Shown in pieces: positions 35,537 through 42,992 of a stretch of DNA of 64,000 nucleotides. Origin of the DNA: Kangiellaceae bacterium (GTDB lineage: Bacteria > Pseudomonadota > Gammaproteobacteria > Enterobacterales > Kangiellaceae); the NCBI GenBank assembly GCA_019090895.1, contig JAHRVB010000134.1:1-64000 (forward strand). Reading direction: 5' to 3'. The translations under genes were made by a program, and so were the position numbers. Below the pieces are notes generated by a model, which saw only the letters and a list, made by a program, of their open reading frames with translations, did no database searches and was not told the DNA's origin. Within the stretch, counting starts at the first letter, position 1, and the number at the start of each line of letters is the position of its first letter.

Positions 35537-35633
35537 AAAACGTAATTGATTCTATTTGCCCAATGACATGGGCAATTAAAATTGATTAACCGAAGCGTTG
35601 TTATTTAATTTGGTTTAGCAAAGGAGTTCTAAA

Positions 35634-35870
35634 ATGAAACACTATCATCATTACAAAAGAAGGCGATACGGTGATCGATATTCGGATGATTACACAATCT
35701 CTTCTAAGCCTCTTCGAGCTCGTTCCAAAATAATGGGTGTATGTTCTGGAATTGCTCATCAATTTGGATGGGATGTCACTGGGGTCCGAGTGGTTGCCGC
35801 TTTAGGGTTAATTTTCCTCACGGGACCTACTTTTTTAGCCTACATAATTGCCGGAGCTCTATTCTATTGA
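35634..35870 (+). CDS. pspC: PspC-domain membrane protein
   Basis: 78 aa. A basic N-terminus (HYHHYKRRRYGDR) is followed by the PspC domain: LRARSKIMGVCSGIAHQFGWDVTGVR and a hydrophobic helix (VVAALGLIFLTGPTFLAYIIAGALF). It is shorter than E. coli PspC, ending straight after the membrane segment, so it lacks the C-terminal cytoplasmic/periplasmic part. It probably works with PspA encoded just upstream. AAGGAG ribosome-binding site. Confidence 0.85.
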   Translation: MKHYHHYKRRRYGDRYSDDYTISSKPLRARSKIMGVCSGIAHQFGWDVTGVRVVAALGLIFLTGPTFLAYIIAGALFY

Positions 35871-35991
35871 TTCGGCTGGGTAATCCTTATTGTGAAGAAT
35901 TAAGACGAAGCTGTGTGGATATGTTCTATTCTTTCGATTTCGACAATGATCTATTGATTGTTAGCTGGTAAGATATTGTCAGACCCATAGT

Positions 35992-36005
35992 ACTTACATG
36001 TAAGT
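35992..36005. promoter_or_regulatory. 14-bp palindrome upstream of the copper-chaperone gene
   Basis: ACTTACATGTAAGT is a perfect palindrome 63 bases before the next ATG. It is flanked by TCAGAC and GTCTGA, which could extend the dyad imperfectly. Candidate operator or hairpin. Confidence 0.4.
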
Positions 36006-36068
36006 GTCTGATATTATAGTAAATTACCAAATTTCACAGTCTTTCTAAATCATCGCAGGATTACAGCT

Positions 36069-36542
36069 ATGTCATTATTTAATTATTACGCGAAGACACT
36101 ATTACTTTGCATCGGTATAACAGTCAGTTCTGTTGAACTAGTTCTGGCGGATGAACCCGTTAAAAAAGCGAAAGGAATAAAAGGGTTAGTGGTTTCAAAG
36201 GCAACAATGCCGAGTGTTCCACCGGTTAGTCGAACTTCAGCGGTTTATCTTTCTTTTGAAAACCAATCTGAAAATACCATTCTCATTGACAGTGTTTCTA
36301 CCCCAATTGCCCACCACTCAATGTTTCACCTAACAACCGAGGTCGATGGTGTAGCAAAGATGAATCATTTAGAACATATTCAACTACTCCCCAGTCAGTC
36401 GATCGTGATGCAGCAGGGAGGTATGCATATCATGTTAATGGGCCTACAGGCGATACCTGAGTCTGGAATTTTTGAGTTAAGACTACACAGTGGGGAACAG
36501 ATAAGCATCATTGAAGTCAAAGTATCAAGTCGTCGCAAATAG
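36069..36542 (+). CDS. PCu(A)C-family copper chaperone
   Basis: 157 aa with a signal peptide (about residues 1-27, ending VLADEP). The PCu(A)C fold is supported by SAVYLSFENQSENTILIDSVSTP and by the metal-ligand pattern: a His-x-Met pair in HHSMFHL (about 77-83), a Met in AKMNHLEH, and a downstream HIMLMGL (about 119-125). Such periplasmic proteins deliver copper to the CuA site of cytochrome oxidase. No Sco or other copper gene is adjacent. The 14-bp palindrome upstream might be a control site. Confidence 0.85.
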   Translation: MSLFNYYAKTLLLCIGITVSSVELVLADEPVKKAKGIKGLVVSKATMPSVPPVSRTSAVYLSFENQSENTILIDSVSTPIAHHSMFHLTTEVDGVAKMNHLEHIQLLPSQSIVMQQGGMHIMLMGLQAIPESGIFELRLHSGEQISIIEVKVSSRRK

Positions 36543-36649
36543 TCGATAGTCGTAAATAGCTAAGCTTCTCAATGCATCATGGAAGAGCGGTTATTTATTT
36601 TGAATGACAGTAAGTCTATATTTAAGATCGGTGAATTAAGGAAAAAAAC

Positions 36650-37729
36650 ATGTGGAAATTTGGCAAGTCCAATCAAGAAAAAATAGAAAAGCTAGAGGCA
36701 ACGGAAGGATTGAACACGCAATCTGACGAACCATCGTCTTCCGAAAATTCGCTAGCAAAACGAATTAGTTTTGTCGTCATATTATTGGTAGTGTCTTTCT
36801 ATTTGCTAGGGGTATATTGGAGTGTTGAACCAGCATTAATGGATATTAAAGACAATGACGCATACTTAAACTCTGGTCAAGATAAACAACTAATTGTTGG
36901 TTACACAACGGTTGCAGCAACAGAAAAAGTGGCTCGAAAATTACTCGACAAAAACGGTGGTTTCTTGAGTAATGACGTCCTTCCTCCCTCTTTGTTTTTG
37001 GACAATATACCAGCTTGGGAATTTGGTGTATTAGTCCAAGTTCGTGATATGGCTTCCTCACTCAGAAATGATATGAGTCGATCCCAATCCCAATCACTTG
37101 AGAACGATGCTTTAAAAGAGGCAGAACCGTTATTTAATAATGATCATGCTGCGTGGATTTGGCCTGCAGCTGAAGGTAAATTTCAAAAAGGAATTGAAAG
37201 GCTAGCCGACTTTCGAAGAAATCTAATGATCGTGGACCAACCTAAAGATCAATTTTACGCCAGAGCAGATAATTTGAATGCTTGGTTAGAACTTGTTAAT
37301 AAACGATTAGGTGGTTTATCACAAAGACTCTCTGCTTCCGTTGGTCAGGATAGACTAAATACTGACTTGTCAGGGGATTCCGCTGCAGAACAATCGACCG
37401 TCACATCCAACCGAGTGTCAGTCAAGACCCCATGGTTAGAAATCGATGATACTTTTTATGAAGCTCGTGGAGCCTGTTGGGCGTTAATTCATATGCTAAA
37501 AGCCATTCAAGTTGATTTTGCGCCGGTTTTAGAAAAGAAGAATGCACAAGCGAGCTTAGCCCAGATAGTCCGCGAACTAGAGGCCACTCAAGAATCTATG
37601 TGGAGTCCAGTTGTTCTCAACGGTGGTGGTTTTGGTCTCGTTGCCAATCATTCGCTAGTTATGGCTAATTACATTAGTCGTGCCAATGCTGGATTAATCG
37701 ACCTAAGAGAACTATTGACCAAAGGTTAA
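36650..37729 (+). CDS. DUF2333 family membrane-anchored protein
   Basis: 359 aa. A cytoplasmic Ser/Glu-rich N-terminus (about 1-37), one transmembrane helix (about 38-60, ISFVVILLVVSFYLLGVYW) and a large soluble periplasmic domain. Conserved DUF2333 blocks include GYTTVAATEKVARKLLDKNGGFLSND, LDNIPAWEFGVLVQVRDMA and EIDDTFYEARGACWALIHML. Function is unknown. It is on its own between the copper-chaperone gene and the sigma-factor gene; a role in the envelope is plausible from its topology only. Confidence 0.85.
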   Translation: MWKFGKSNQEKIEKLEATEGLNTQSDEPSSSENSLAKRISFVVILLVVSFYLLGVYWSVEPALMDIKDNDAYLNSGQDKQLIVGYTTVAATEKVARKLLDKNGGFLSNDVLPPSLFLDNIPAWEFGVLVQVRDMASSLRNDMSRSQSQSLENDALKEAEPLFNNDHAAWIWPAAEGKFQKGIERLADFRRNLMIVDQPKDQFYARADNLNAWLELVNKRLGGLSQRLSASVGQDRLNTDLSGDSAAEQSTVTSNRVSVKTPWLEIDDTFYEARGACWALIHMLKAIQVDFAPVLEKKNAQASLAQIVRELEATQESMWSPVVLNGGGFGLVANHSLVMANYISRANAGLIDLRELLTKG

Positions 37730-37840
37730 GTTTATTATCTTCGTATATAAACCTTCCTGGGGTTTATCTCGTCTATGTAGTTGAGCAAATGATGTGCAAC
37801 TAACGGTGGCAAATGTCGTTGTCATATTATCAATGAGCTA

Positions 37841-38407
37841 GTGGTTATTAAGTCTAAGGAACGTCATTTGTCTCAACTTAAAGAATCCGATCAGCAAGAG
37901 AACGAGACGAGCTTGTGGGTTCAATCTGCTTTGTCTGGCAGTATAAAGTCATTCGAAAAACTGTATCAAAAATATCACCGTAGGGTCTATTTGTATGCTA
38001 AAAGAATGACTGGTTCGATTGAAGAAGCTGAAGAAGTGGTTCAAGATACTTTCGTAAAAACGTGGCAAAATCTCAATAGTTTTCGTGCGGAGAGCAAGTT
38101 TTATACATGGGTTAGACGAATCGCATCAAGGATTATGATTGATCGATTAAGAATAAAGAATGCAAAGGTTTGGCAAGAGTCGACTGAATATGAAGATGTT
38201 TACCCCGTCGCACATGTTAATGCGGGCGAACAGAGAGATTTGGAGAAAATGGTGGCCCAACTGCCGGAAGGCGCAAGAAATATCTTTGTGATGCATGATA
38301 TTGAAGGGTATTCGCACAATGAAATCTCTGAAATGGCTGGTGTCGCAGTTGGTACTTCGAAAGCACAATTGTTCCGCGCTCGCAAATTATTGCGAACGCG
38401 TCTATGA
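37841..38407 (+). CDS. ECF-type RNA polymerase sigma factor
   Basis: 188 aa. Sigma region 2 (about 35-100) has FEKLYQKYHRRVYLYAKRM and AEEVVQDTFVKTWQNLNSFR. Region 4 (about 125-185) has LPEGARNIFVMHDIEGYSHNEISEMAGVAVGTSKAQLFRARKLLR. Start GTG at 37841; a TTG at 37868 with AAGGAA upstream is an alternative and would remove nine residues. A gene for a single-pass membrane protein of anti-sigma type follows after 24 bases, then a DUF4097 protein gene, so this looks like a self-contained envelope-sensing module. Confidence 0.92.
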   Translation: MVIKSKERHLSQLKESDQQENETSLWVQSALSGSIKSFEKLYQKYHRRVYLYAKRMTGSIEEAEEVVQDTFVKTWQNLNSFRAESKFYTWVRRIASRIMIDRLRIKNAKVWQESTEYEDVYPVAHVNAGEQRDLEKMVAQLPEGARNIFVMHDIEGYSHNEISEMAGVAVGTSKAQLFRARKLLRTRL

Positions 38408-38431
38408 ACTTTAAACGATTTGGTGAATAGT

Positions 38432-39163
38432 ATGAGCAACGACAAATATATCGATTTAGGCAAGGAAAGGCAGTTGAATCAAGCCTTAGGCGAATTAGCA
38501 GACGAAGAAATAACCGCAAGGAACTTGTGGCCAGAAATTGAATCGCGGCTTAATGACTCGCTAACAGCGGTAAACAATCATAAAGAGAGTGTTTCTTCAA
38601 ATGTAGGGCATGAGAGTCAGCATAGTCTTTCGACAACGAAAAATCTTGAAACAAAGTTATACAAACAACGCTGGATTGGTTGGTCAATTGCGGCTAGTCT
38701 TATCGTCTCAATTGGCTCAGTTACATTGGGTCTCCATCAGTTAGAAAAAGCGGAAGCCATTTATGCTCATATAGAGTTACGAGAGGAGCTTCACGCGCGA
38801 AGAGACTCTGACGCAATTAATGCAGTACAAGTAAAAAGCTCTGGGCAATCCCATTATTCGAATTCTTCAGATGAAATTGCACACGTTGAGTACATTAGAC
38901 AGTTAGAATTGATGGAGAGGGAATTCAAAGTTGCCAAGGCGGGTTTGATGGCTCGTATTTCAATGAATCAATCCAGAATTGATGAATCTTTATTAAAGAA
39001 AATAGAAGTCGACTTGCTTGGGATAGAAACTGCGACCAGATTGTTAAAAAATGCAATTGGCAATCAACCTGCAGACGCTAATTTTACTAATTTGTTAAGA
39101 ACGACTTATCAGCAAGAACTGACAGTTCTCACGCAGTTAGCAAAATTAGACACAACCATTTAG
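38432..39163 (+). CDS. Putative anti-sigma factor (single-pass membrane protein)
   Basis: 243 aa from the ATG at 38432; a GTG four codons earlier is also in frame. A cytoplasmic N-terminal part (about 1-85) is followed by one transmembrane helix (about 86-108, WIGWSIAASLIVSIGSVTLGL) and a helical, coiled-coil-like periplasmic part. No zinc-binding HxxxCxxC motif was seen. Position just after the ECF sigma gene and topology are the reasons for the call; the sequence itself does not show a recognised anti-sigma domain. Confidence 0.7.
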   Translation: MSNDKYIDLGKERQLNQALGELADEEITARNLWPEIESRLNDSLTAVNNHKESVSSNVGHESQHSLSTTKNLETKLYKQRWIGWSIAASLIVSIGSVTLGLHQLEKAEAIYAHIELREELHARRDSDAINAVQVKSSGQSHYSNSSDEIAHVEYIRQLELMEREFKVAKAGLMARISMNQSRIDESLLKKIEVDLLGIETATRLLKNAIGNQPADANFTNLLRTTYQQELTVLTQLAKLDTTI

Positions 39164-39324
39164 AAGATAAAGTCGTTAAGACTTATTTAAACAGATTTAG
39201 CATAAAAAACTAATTGAATATGATATTTTAATTGAATAGTATGTTTAGAATTTAACCAACTATGTATAGAAATAAGTAAGGCCATTAACCAGGCTTTCTT
39301 GCTCGATAAATGAGGCGGAAGTAT

Positions 39325-40227
39325 ATGAAAACGATTAAGACAACCACAGCACTGGTTTTAACTGTAGTAATGGGCCTGAGTGTTCATGTTGTTGCTGGCG
39401 AAAAAATAAACAAATCGTTAGATGTTAGCGCTAATGGGCAGGTTAAAATCCATAATAATCGAGGCGATATCTCCGTCAAAGGATGGGATAAAAATCAGAT
39501 TGTAGTTAAAGGCGAATTGGATGATTTGGCAGAAAAATTTATATTCGAAACGAAAAATAATCGAACGCTAATAAAAGTTGTTTTGCCTCGACGTAATTCT
39601 CATGCACGAAGTGGTGGCGGTTCCGATTTAAAGATTTTTGTTCCTAAAGGATACTCTGTGCAATTTGGTGGTGTATCCACGGATATCGATGTTTCGTCTG
39701 TGTCTAAGGATGTGGATATTAGTTCTGTGAGTGGAAATATAAAATTAACTTCGATTGGTGCAGGCGCGGATATTAATAGCGTTAGTGGTGATATTTCGAT
39801 TAAACAAGTTGCCGGAAGACTTAGTATTTCAACAGTCAGTGGCGATGTTGATGCGAAGGTAACGTCGGAAAATATCCAAGTCAGTGGGGTATCTTCGGAT
39901 ATTAAGGTTATGACCAATCAAATCAAATCAGCAAAAATAGAGACCGTGTCGGGAGACACTTTTTTGCATGGGAAACTCAATGATTCTGGCGCTATAAGAT
40001 TATCTAATGTATCGGGAAAGAGCATTTATTTTACAGATAATGATTTGAACGCCAGAGTTATTTTGGATACCGGACCAGGTGGCGATATTGTTAACCGCCT
40101 GACCAAGCACGAGCCGACTCGGTCTTTTATTGGTTCAGAAAACTTAAAGTTCACCGTCGGTGACGGTGAAGCACAGATTCGAATGTCGACCGTCAGCGGT
40201 GAAATAGGGTTACGCAGTCGTAAATAA
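39325..40227 (+). CDS. DUF4097 (putative adhesin-like) secreted protein
   Basis: 300 aa from the ATG at 39325, which has GGAAG upstream. Signal peptide ends after VHVVAGEK. The mature part is built of repeated short strands carrying SVSGDI-like units (SSVSKDVDI, SSVSGNIKL, NSVSGDISI, STVSGDVDA, ETVSGDTFL, STVSGEIGL), typical of the beta-helical DUF4097 family. Function unknown; often found behind ECF sigma/anti-sigma pairs. It follows the anti-sigma gene by about 160 bases on the same strand and is the likely target or sensor partner of the module. Confidence 0.85.
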   Translation: MKTIKTTTALVLTVVMGLSVHVVAGEKINKSLDVSANGQVKIHNNRGDISVKGWDKNQIVVKGELDDLAEKFIFETKNNRTLIKVVLPRRNSHARSGGGSDLKIFVPKGYSVQFGGVSTDIDVSSVSKDVDISSVSGNIKLTSIGAGADINSVSGDISIKQVAGRLSISTVSGDVDAKVTSENIQVSGVSSDIKVMTNQIKSAKIETVSGDTFLHGKLNDSGAIRLSNVSGKSIYFTDNDLNARVILDTGPGGDIVNRLTKHEPTRSFIGSENLKFTVGDGEAQIRMSTVSGEIGLRSRK

Positions 40228-40570
40228 TTTTGAAATTTAGCAACCTTTGGTGAAAACGTTTGTCCGATGGTCAGCCCTCGCGTTGGCTCAATACAAACCT
40301 TCTCACTCGAGTCTATTAGCAATTTTAGGGTGTTAATCGTAAGGTTGGTTACAAATAGAGCGATAAACATGGCTTGTAACTAAAAAACCTGAATTAAAGC
40401 CAACCAATTAGTGGAAGCTAACGTCTTATAGTTTATTATTGGTAAACGCTTTCCTCACTAGGAAAGCGTTTAGTTTTTTGAGAGAGTTAATTTGTCGTTC
40501 ACAGAACTCGGCATTCAATAACGTCTTTTGTGATAAAATTTAGTTTATTTGTTTAGGTAGCCAGAACCAC
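40228..40570. other. Intergenic region with one terminator
   Basis: About 340 bases. A strong stem-loop lies at 40443-40472, far downstream of the DUF4097 gene. The stretch after it should hold the promoter of the TPR protein gene at 40571. No gene accepted; a minus-strand frame that overlaps the DUF4097 gene is a shadow. Confidence 0.5.
40443..40478 (+). terminator. Rho-independent terminator
   Basis: TAAACGCTTTCC (40443-40454), 6-base loop, GGAAAGCGTTTA (40461-40472), then GTTTTTT. It ends transcription from the sigma/anti-sigma/DUF4097 unit. Confidence 0.88.
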
Positions 40571-42799
40571 ATGTCGACAGTTTGGGAAGATGTAAAAGGT
40601 AGAAAAATCTTCAAAGCTGCAACGCTTTACGCTGCGGTGACTTGGGGTATTATCCAAATTGCAGATATCTTGTTACCTGTGCTTCGCTATCCAGAGTGGG
40701 TAATGTCGTCAATGGTATTGATCGCATTCTCCGGTTTTCCTATCGCCTTGATGTTTGGCTGGATGCTCGATATGAAGAACGAGCGTAAACGTAGCTTGGC
40801 GGGTACTGGTCAAGACGGCAAGGTTGCATCTCTAAGAGACCGATTGATTGAATTCTCAATTATTGTGGTCTTTGGAGGCTCAGCAGGTTTTCTTTATCTA
40901 AATAGCGCCAATCAACCTGCAGAAGCAAATATCGAACCGTTACCAACGGTTCAAGAGCTCACACGTTCGACAACCAATCAAAAAACAATCGCAGTATTAC
41001 CTTTCGTGAGTTTTGGTAGTTCCGAAAACGATGACTATTTCGCTGACGGGCTATCTGAAGAGTTATTAAATGTGCTTGCTCGTAATAAAAATTTAAGAGT
41101 TGCAGCTCGAACTTCATCCTTTCAATATAAAAATAAGAATATCAATATTAAAACTATCGCAAGAGAGTTAGGTGTTCAATATATTTTGGAGGGTAGTGTT
41201 AGACGCTCTGGTGACCTTATTCGAGTAACCGCTCAGCTAATTAAAGCGGATGAAGACGTTCATATATTTTCTTCATCTTGGGACAAAAATATTACTAACA
41301 TATTTAAGGTGCAAGACGAGATTGCTGGATCTGTACTTGAAACTCTTGAAGTTAAACTGTTTGGAAAAAATGTAATTGAACCTTCTAACATTGGCACCGA
41401 AGATATTGTTGCATTTGCAGAATATTCCCGTGGAGTGGCATTGGTTCGAAATCGGTCGAAGGAAGATTTCGATCAAGCTATTGTTCATTTCGAAAAAGCC
41501 CTCGAATTGGATAATCGATATGCTGTTGCCTATGCAATGTTGGCTGAAACTTATTTGTTAAAACTCAGCTATGGCTTGATGAAAGCGGAAGATGCTTTTG
41601 AGCTGGCTAAACCCAACATCGAAAGGGCACTAGAAATTGATAAAGAGCAGGCTGAAGGCCACGCAGTTATGGGTCTGATGAAATGGCAAATGTCTGGTTC
41701 CTACGAATCGAAAGACGATCAAATAGCTGAACTGCAAAAAGCAAAATTTCACCTTAATAAAGCAATCGCTATCAATCCCTCAAATGCTGAAGCGTATATG
41801 TGGTTTGGTAGTATCCTGCAAAATGAGGGCAATGCAGTCGATGGTTTTGAATTGCATCGCAAAGCATTTGAAATTGATCCACAAGCAGCTGTAGTGGGAT
41901 ATAACTGGGCCGGTGATTTGGTGAAGCGTGGTCGTTACGAAGAGGCTATGGAAGTCTTTAATACTGTAGTAAGAAATAATCCCAATTACGCTAATGCTTA
42001 CGATATTGCTGGGAGTGTGAGTATGGCGGTTGGACAACTTGACCAAGCTTATAAGCTTTATCAGAGAATATCCGAACTAAGTCAAGAAGAAGAGCAATGG
42101 TTAATGAAAGAAAACCAAATTCTTCTTCCTTTTGGATTGTTTGACCGAGCGCAAGCGAATCTAGACAAAATGAAGCTCTCTACCAATGAGAAGGTGATTA
42201 AGTATCTACCAGAATTACAAGCTGAGTTATGGATTGCGAGTCACGATTTCGTTAGTTTGAAAAAGTGGACTGACACGCTTGACGAAGATTCCCAACATTG
42301 GGGAGACCGGCTTTGGCGAGGTGTTTCAGAATTAACCCAACAAAACTGGAAGTATGCGATTGAAGATTTAGAAGTCGCTAGCGCACTCTTACAAAAAGAT
42401 AATCATCACGATAAACGAAAACAAATTCAAGTTGAACTATTCCTTGCGACGGCTCACAAAGCACTAGGAAATAAATTGGAGTCCGAAAGTTACTTAGATT
42501 CCATACTCAGCAATCTTCAAAGTATGCTGCAAAGTGAACTCGTGAGTCCTCATTTATTGAGGTATAGCCAAGCTGCGCATGCAGCATTGGCAAATGATAA
42601 ATTAACTTCTTTAAGTCTATTACGTCAGGCGATACAAGAAGGGTTTGTTGATGTTTGGTTGCTGAAAGTTGACCCAGCATTTAACGACTTTAGAGATGAT
42701 CCCACCTACTTGGCGATTTTGAGAGAAGTTGATTCAAAGCTTAGATTAATGAGGCTTAATATTCCTGAACTTGACCAGCAATTAGCAGTTAGGAATTGA
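40571..42799 (+). CDS. Membrane TPR protein with FlgO/TolB-like domain
   Basis: 742 aa. The N-terminal segment (VWEDVKGRKIFKAATLYAAVTWGIIQIADILLP and following; about 1-75) has two hydrophobic helices and is the usual head of a large marine gammaproteobacterial TPR family often mislabelled adenylate cyclase; no cyclase domain is present. A third hydrophobic helix lies at about 95-112. A FlgO/TolB-amino-terminal-like domain (about 135-245) has IAVLPFVSFGSSENDDYFADGLSEELLNVLA and YILEGSVRRSGDLIRVTAQL. TPR-like repeats fill about 270-560. Topology suggests the TPR part is periplasmic. Function unknown. Confidence 0.8.
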   Translation: MSTVWEDVKGRKIFKAATLYAAVTWGIIQIADILLPVLRYPEWVMSSMVLIAFSGFPIALMFGWMLDMKNERKRSLAGTGQDGKVASLRDRLIEFSIIVVFGGSAGFLYLNSANQPAEANIEPLPTVQELTRSTTNQKTIAVLPFVSFGSSENDDYFADGLSEELLNVLARNKNLRVAARTSSFQYKNKNINIKTIARELGVQYILEGSVRRSGDLIRVTAQLIKADEDVHIFSSSWDKNITNIFKVQDEIAGSVLETLEVKLFGKNVIEPSNIGTEDIVAFAEYSRGVALVRNRSKEDFDQAIVHFEKALELDNRYAVAYAMLAETYLLKLSYGLMKAEDAFELAKPNIERALEIDKEQAEGHAVMGLMKWQMSGSYESKDDQIAELQKAKFHLNKAIAINPSNAEAYMWFGSILQNEGNAVDGFELHRKAFEIDPQAAVVGYNWAGDLVKRGRYEEAMEVFNTVVRNNPNYANAYDIAGSVSMAVGQLDQAYKLYQRISELSQEEEQWLMKENQILLPFGLFDRAQANLDKMKLSTNEKVIKYLPELQAELWIASHDFVSLKKWTDTLDEDSQHWGDRLWRGVSELTQQNWKYAIEDLEVASALLQKDNHHDKRKQIQVELFLATAHKALGNKLESESYLDSILSNLQSMLQSELVSPHLLRYSQAAHAALANDKLTSLSLLRQAIQEGFVDVWLLKVDPAFNDFRDDPTYLAILREVDSKLRLMRLNIPELDQQLAVRN

Positions 42800-42992
42800 T
42801 ATTAGTCTAAAGTCGCTCATTAGCTGATAGTTAAGCCTATGAACTGATGAGACTCTAGATTAATCTGTCTATTATAAAATAAAGAATCAATCTATTTCGT
42901 TGGTAGAATCTCAACTTTACACTAATAAGATGTTCTACTAGTATTAGTACCAACAATAACTAAAAAGCTGGTTATAACAGCATCAAGTAGTA

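Noticed and set aside
35553-35575. Terminator between pspA and the PspC-domain gene
   Set aside because: A 7-bp stem (TTGCCCA/TGGGCAA) exists but lacks a T-run; too weak to call, so the two genes may still be co-transcribed.
40571-42799. Adenylate cyclase function for the TPR protein
   Set aside because: No cyclase catalytic domain is present; only the membrane head, FlgO-like and TPR parts.
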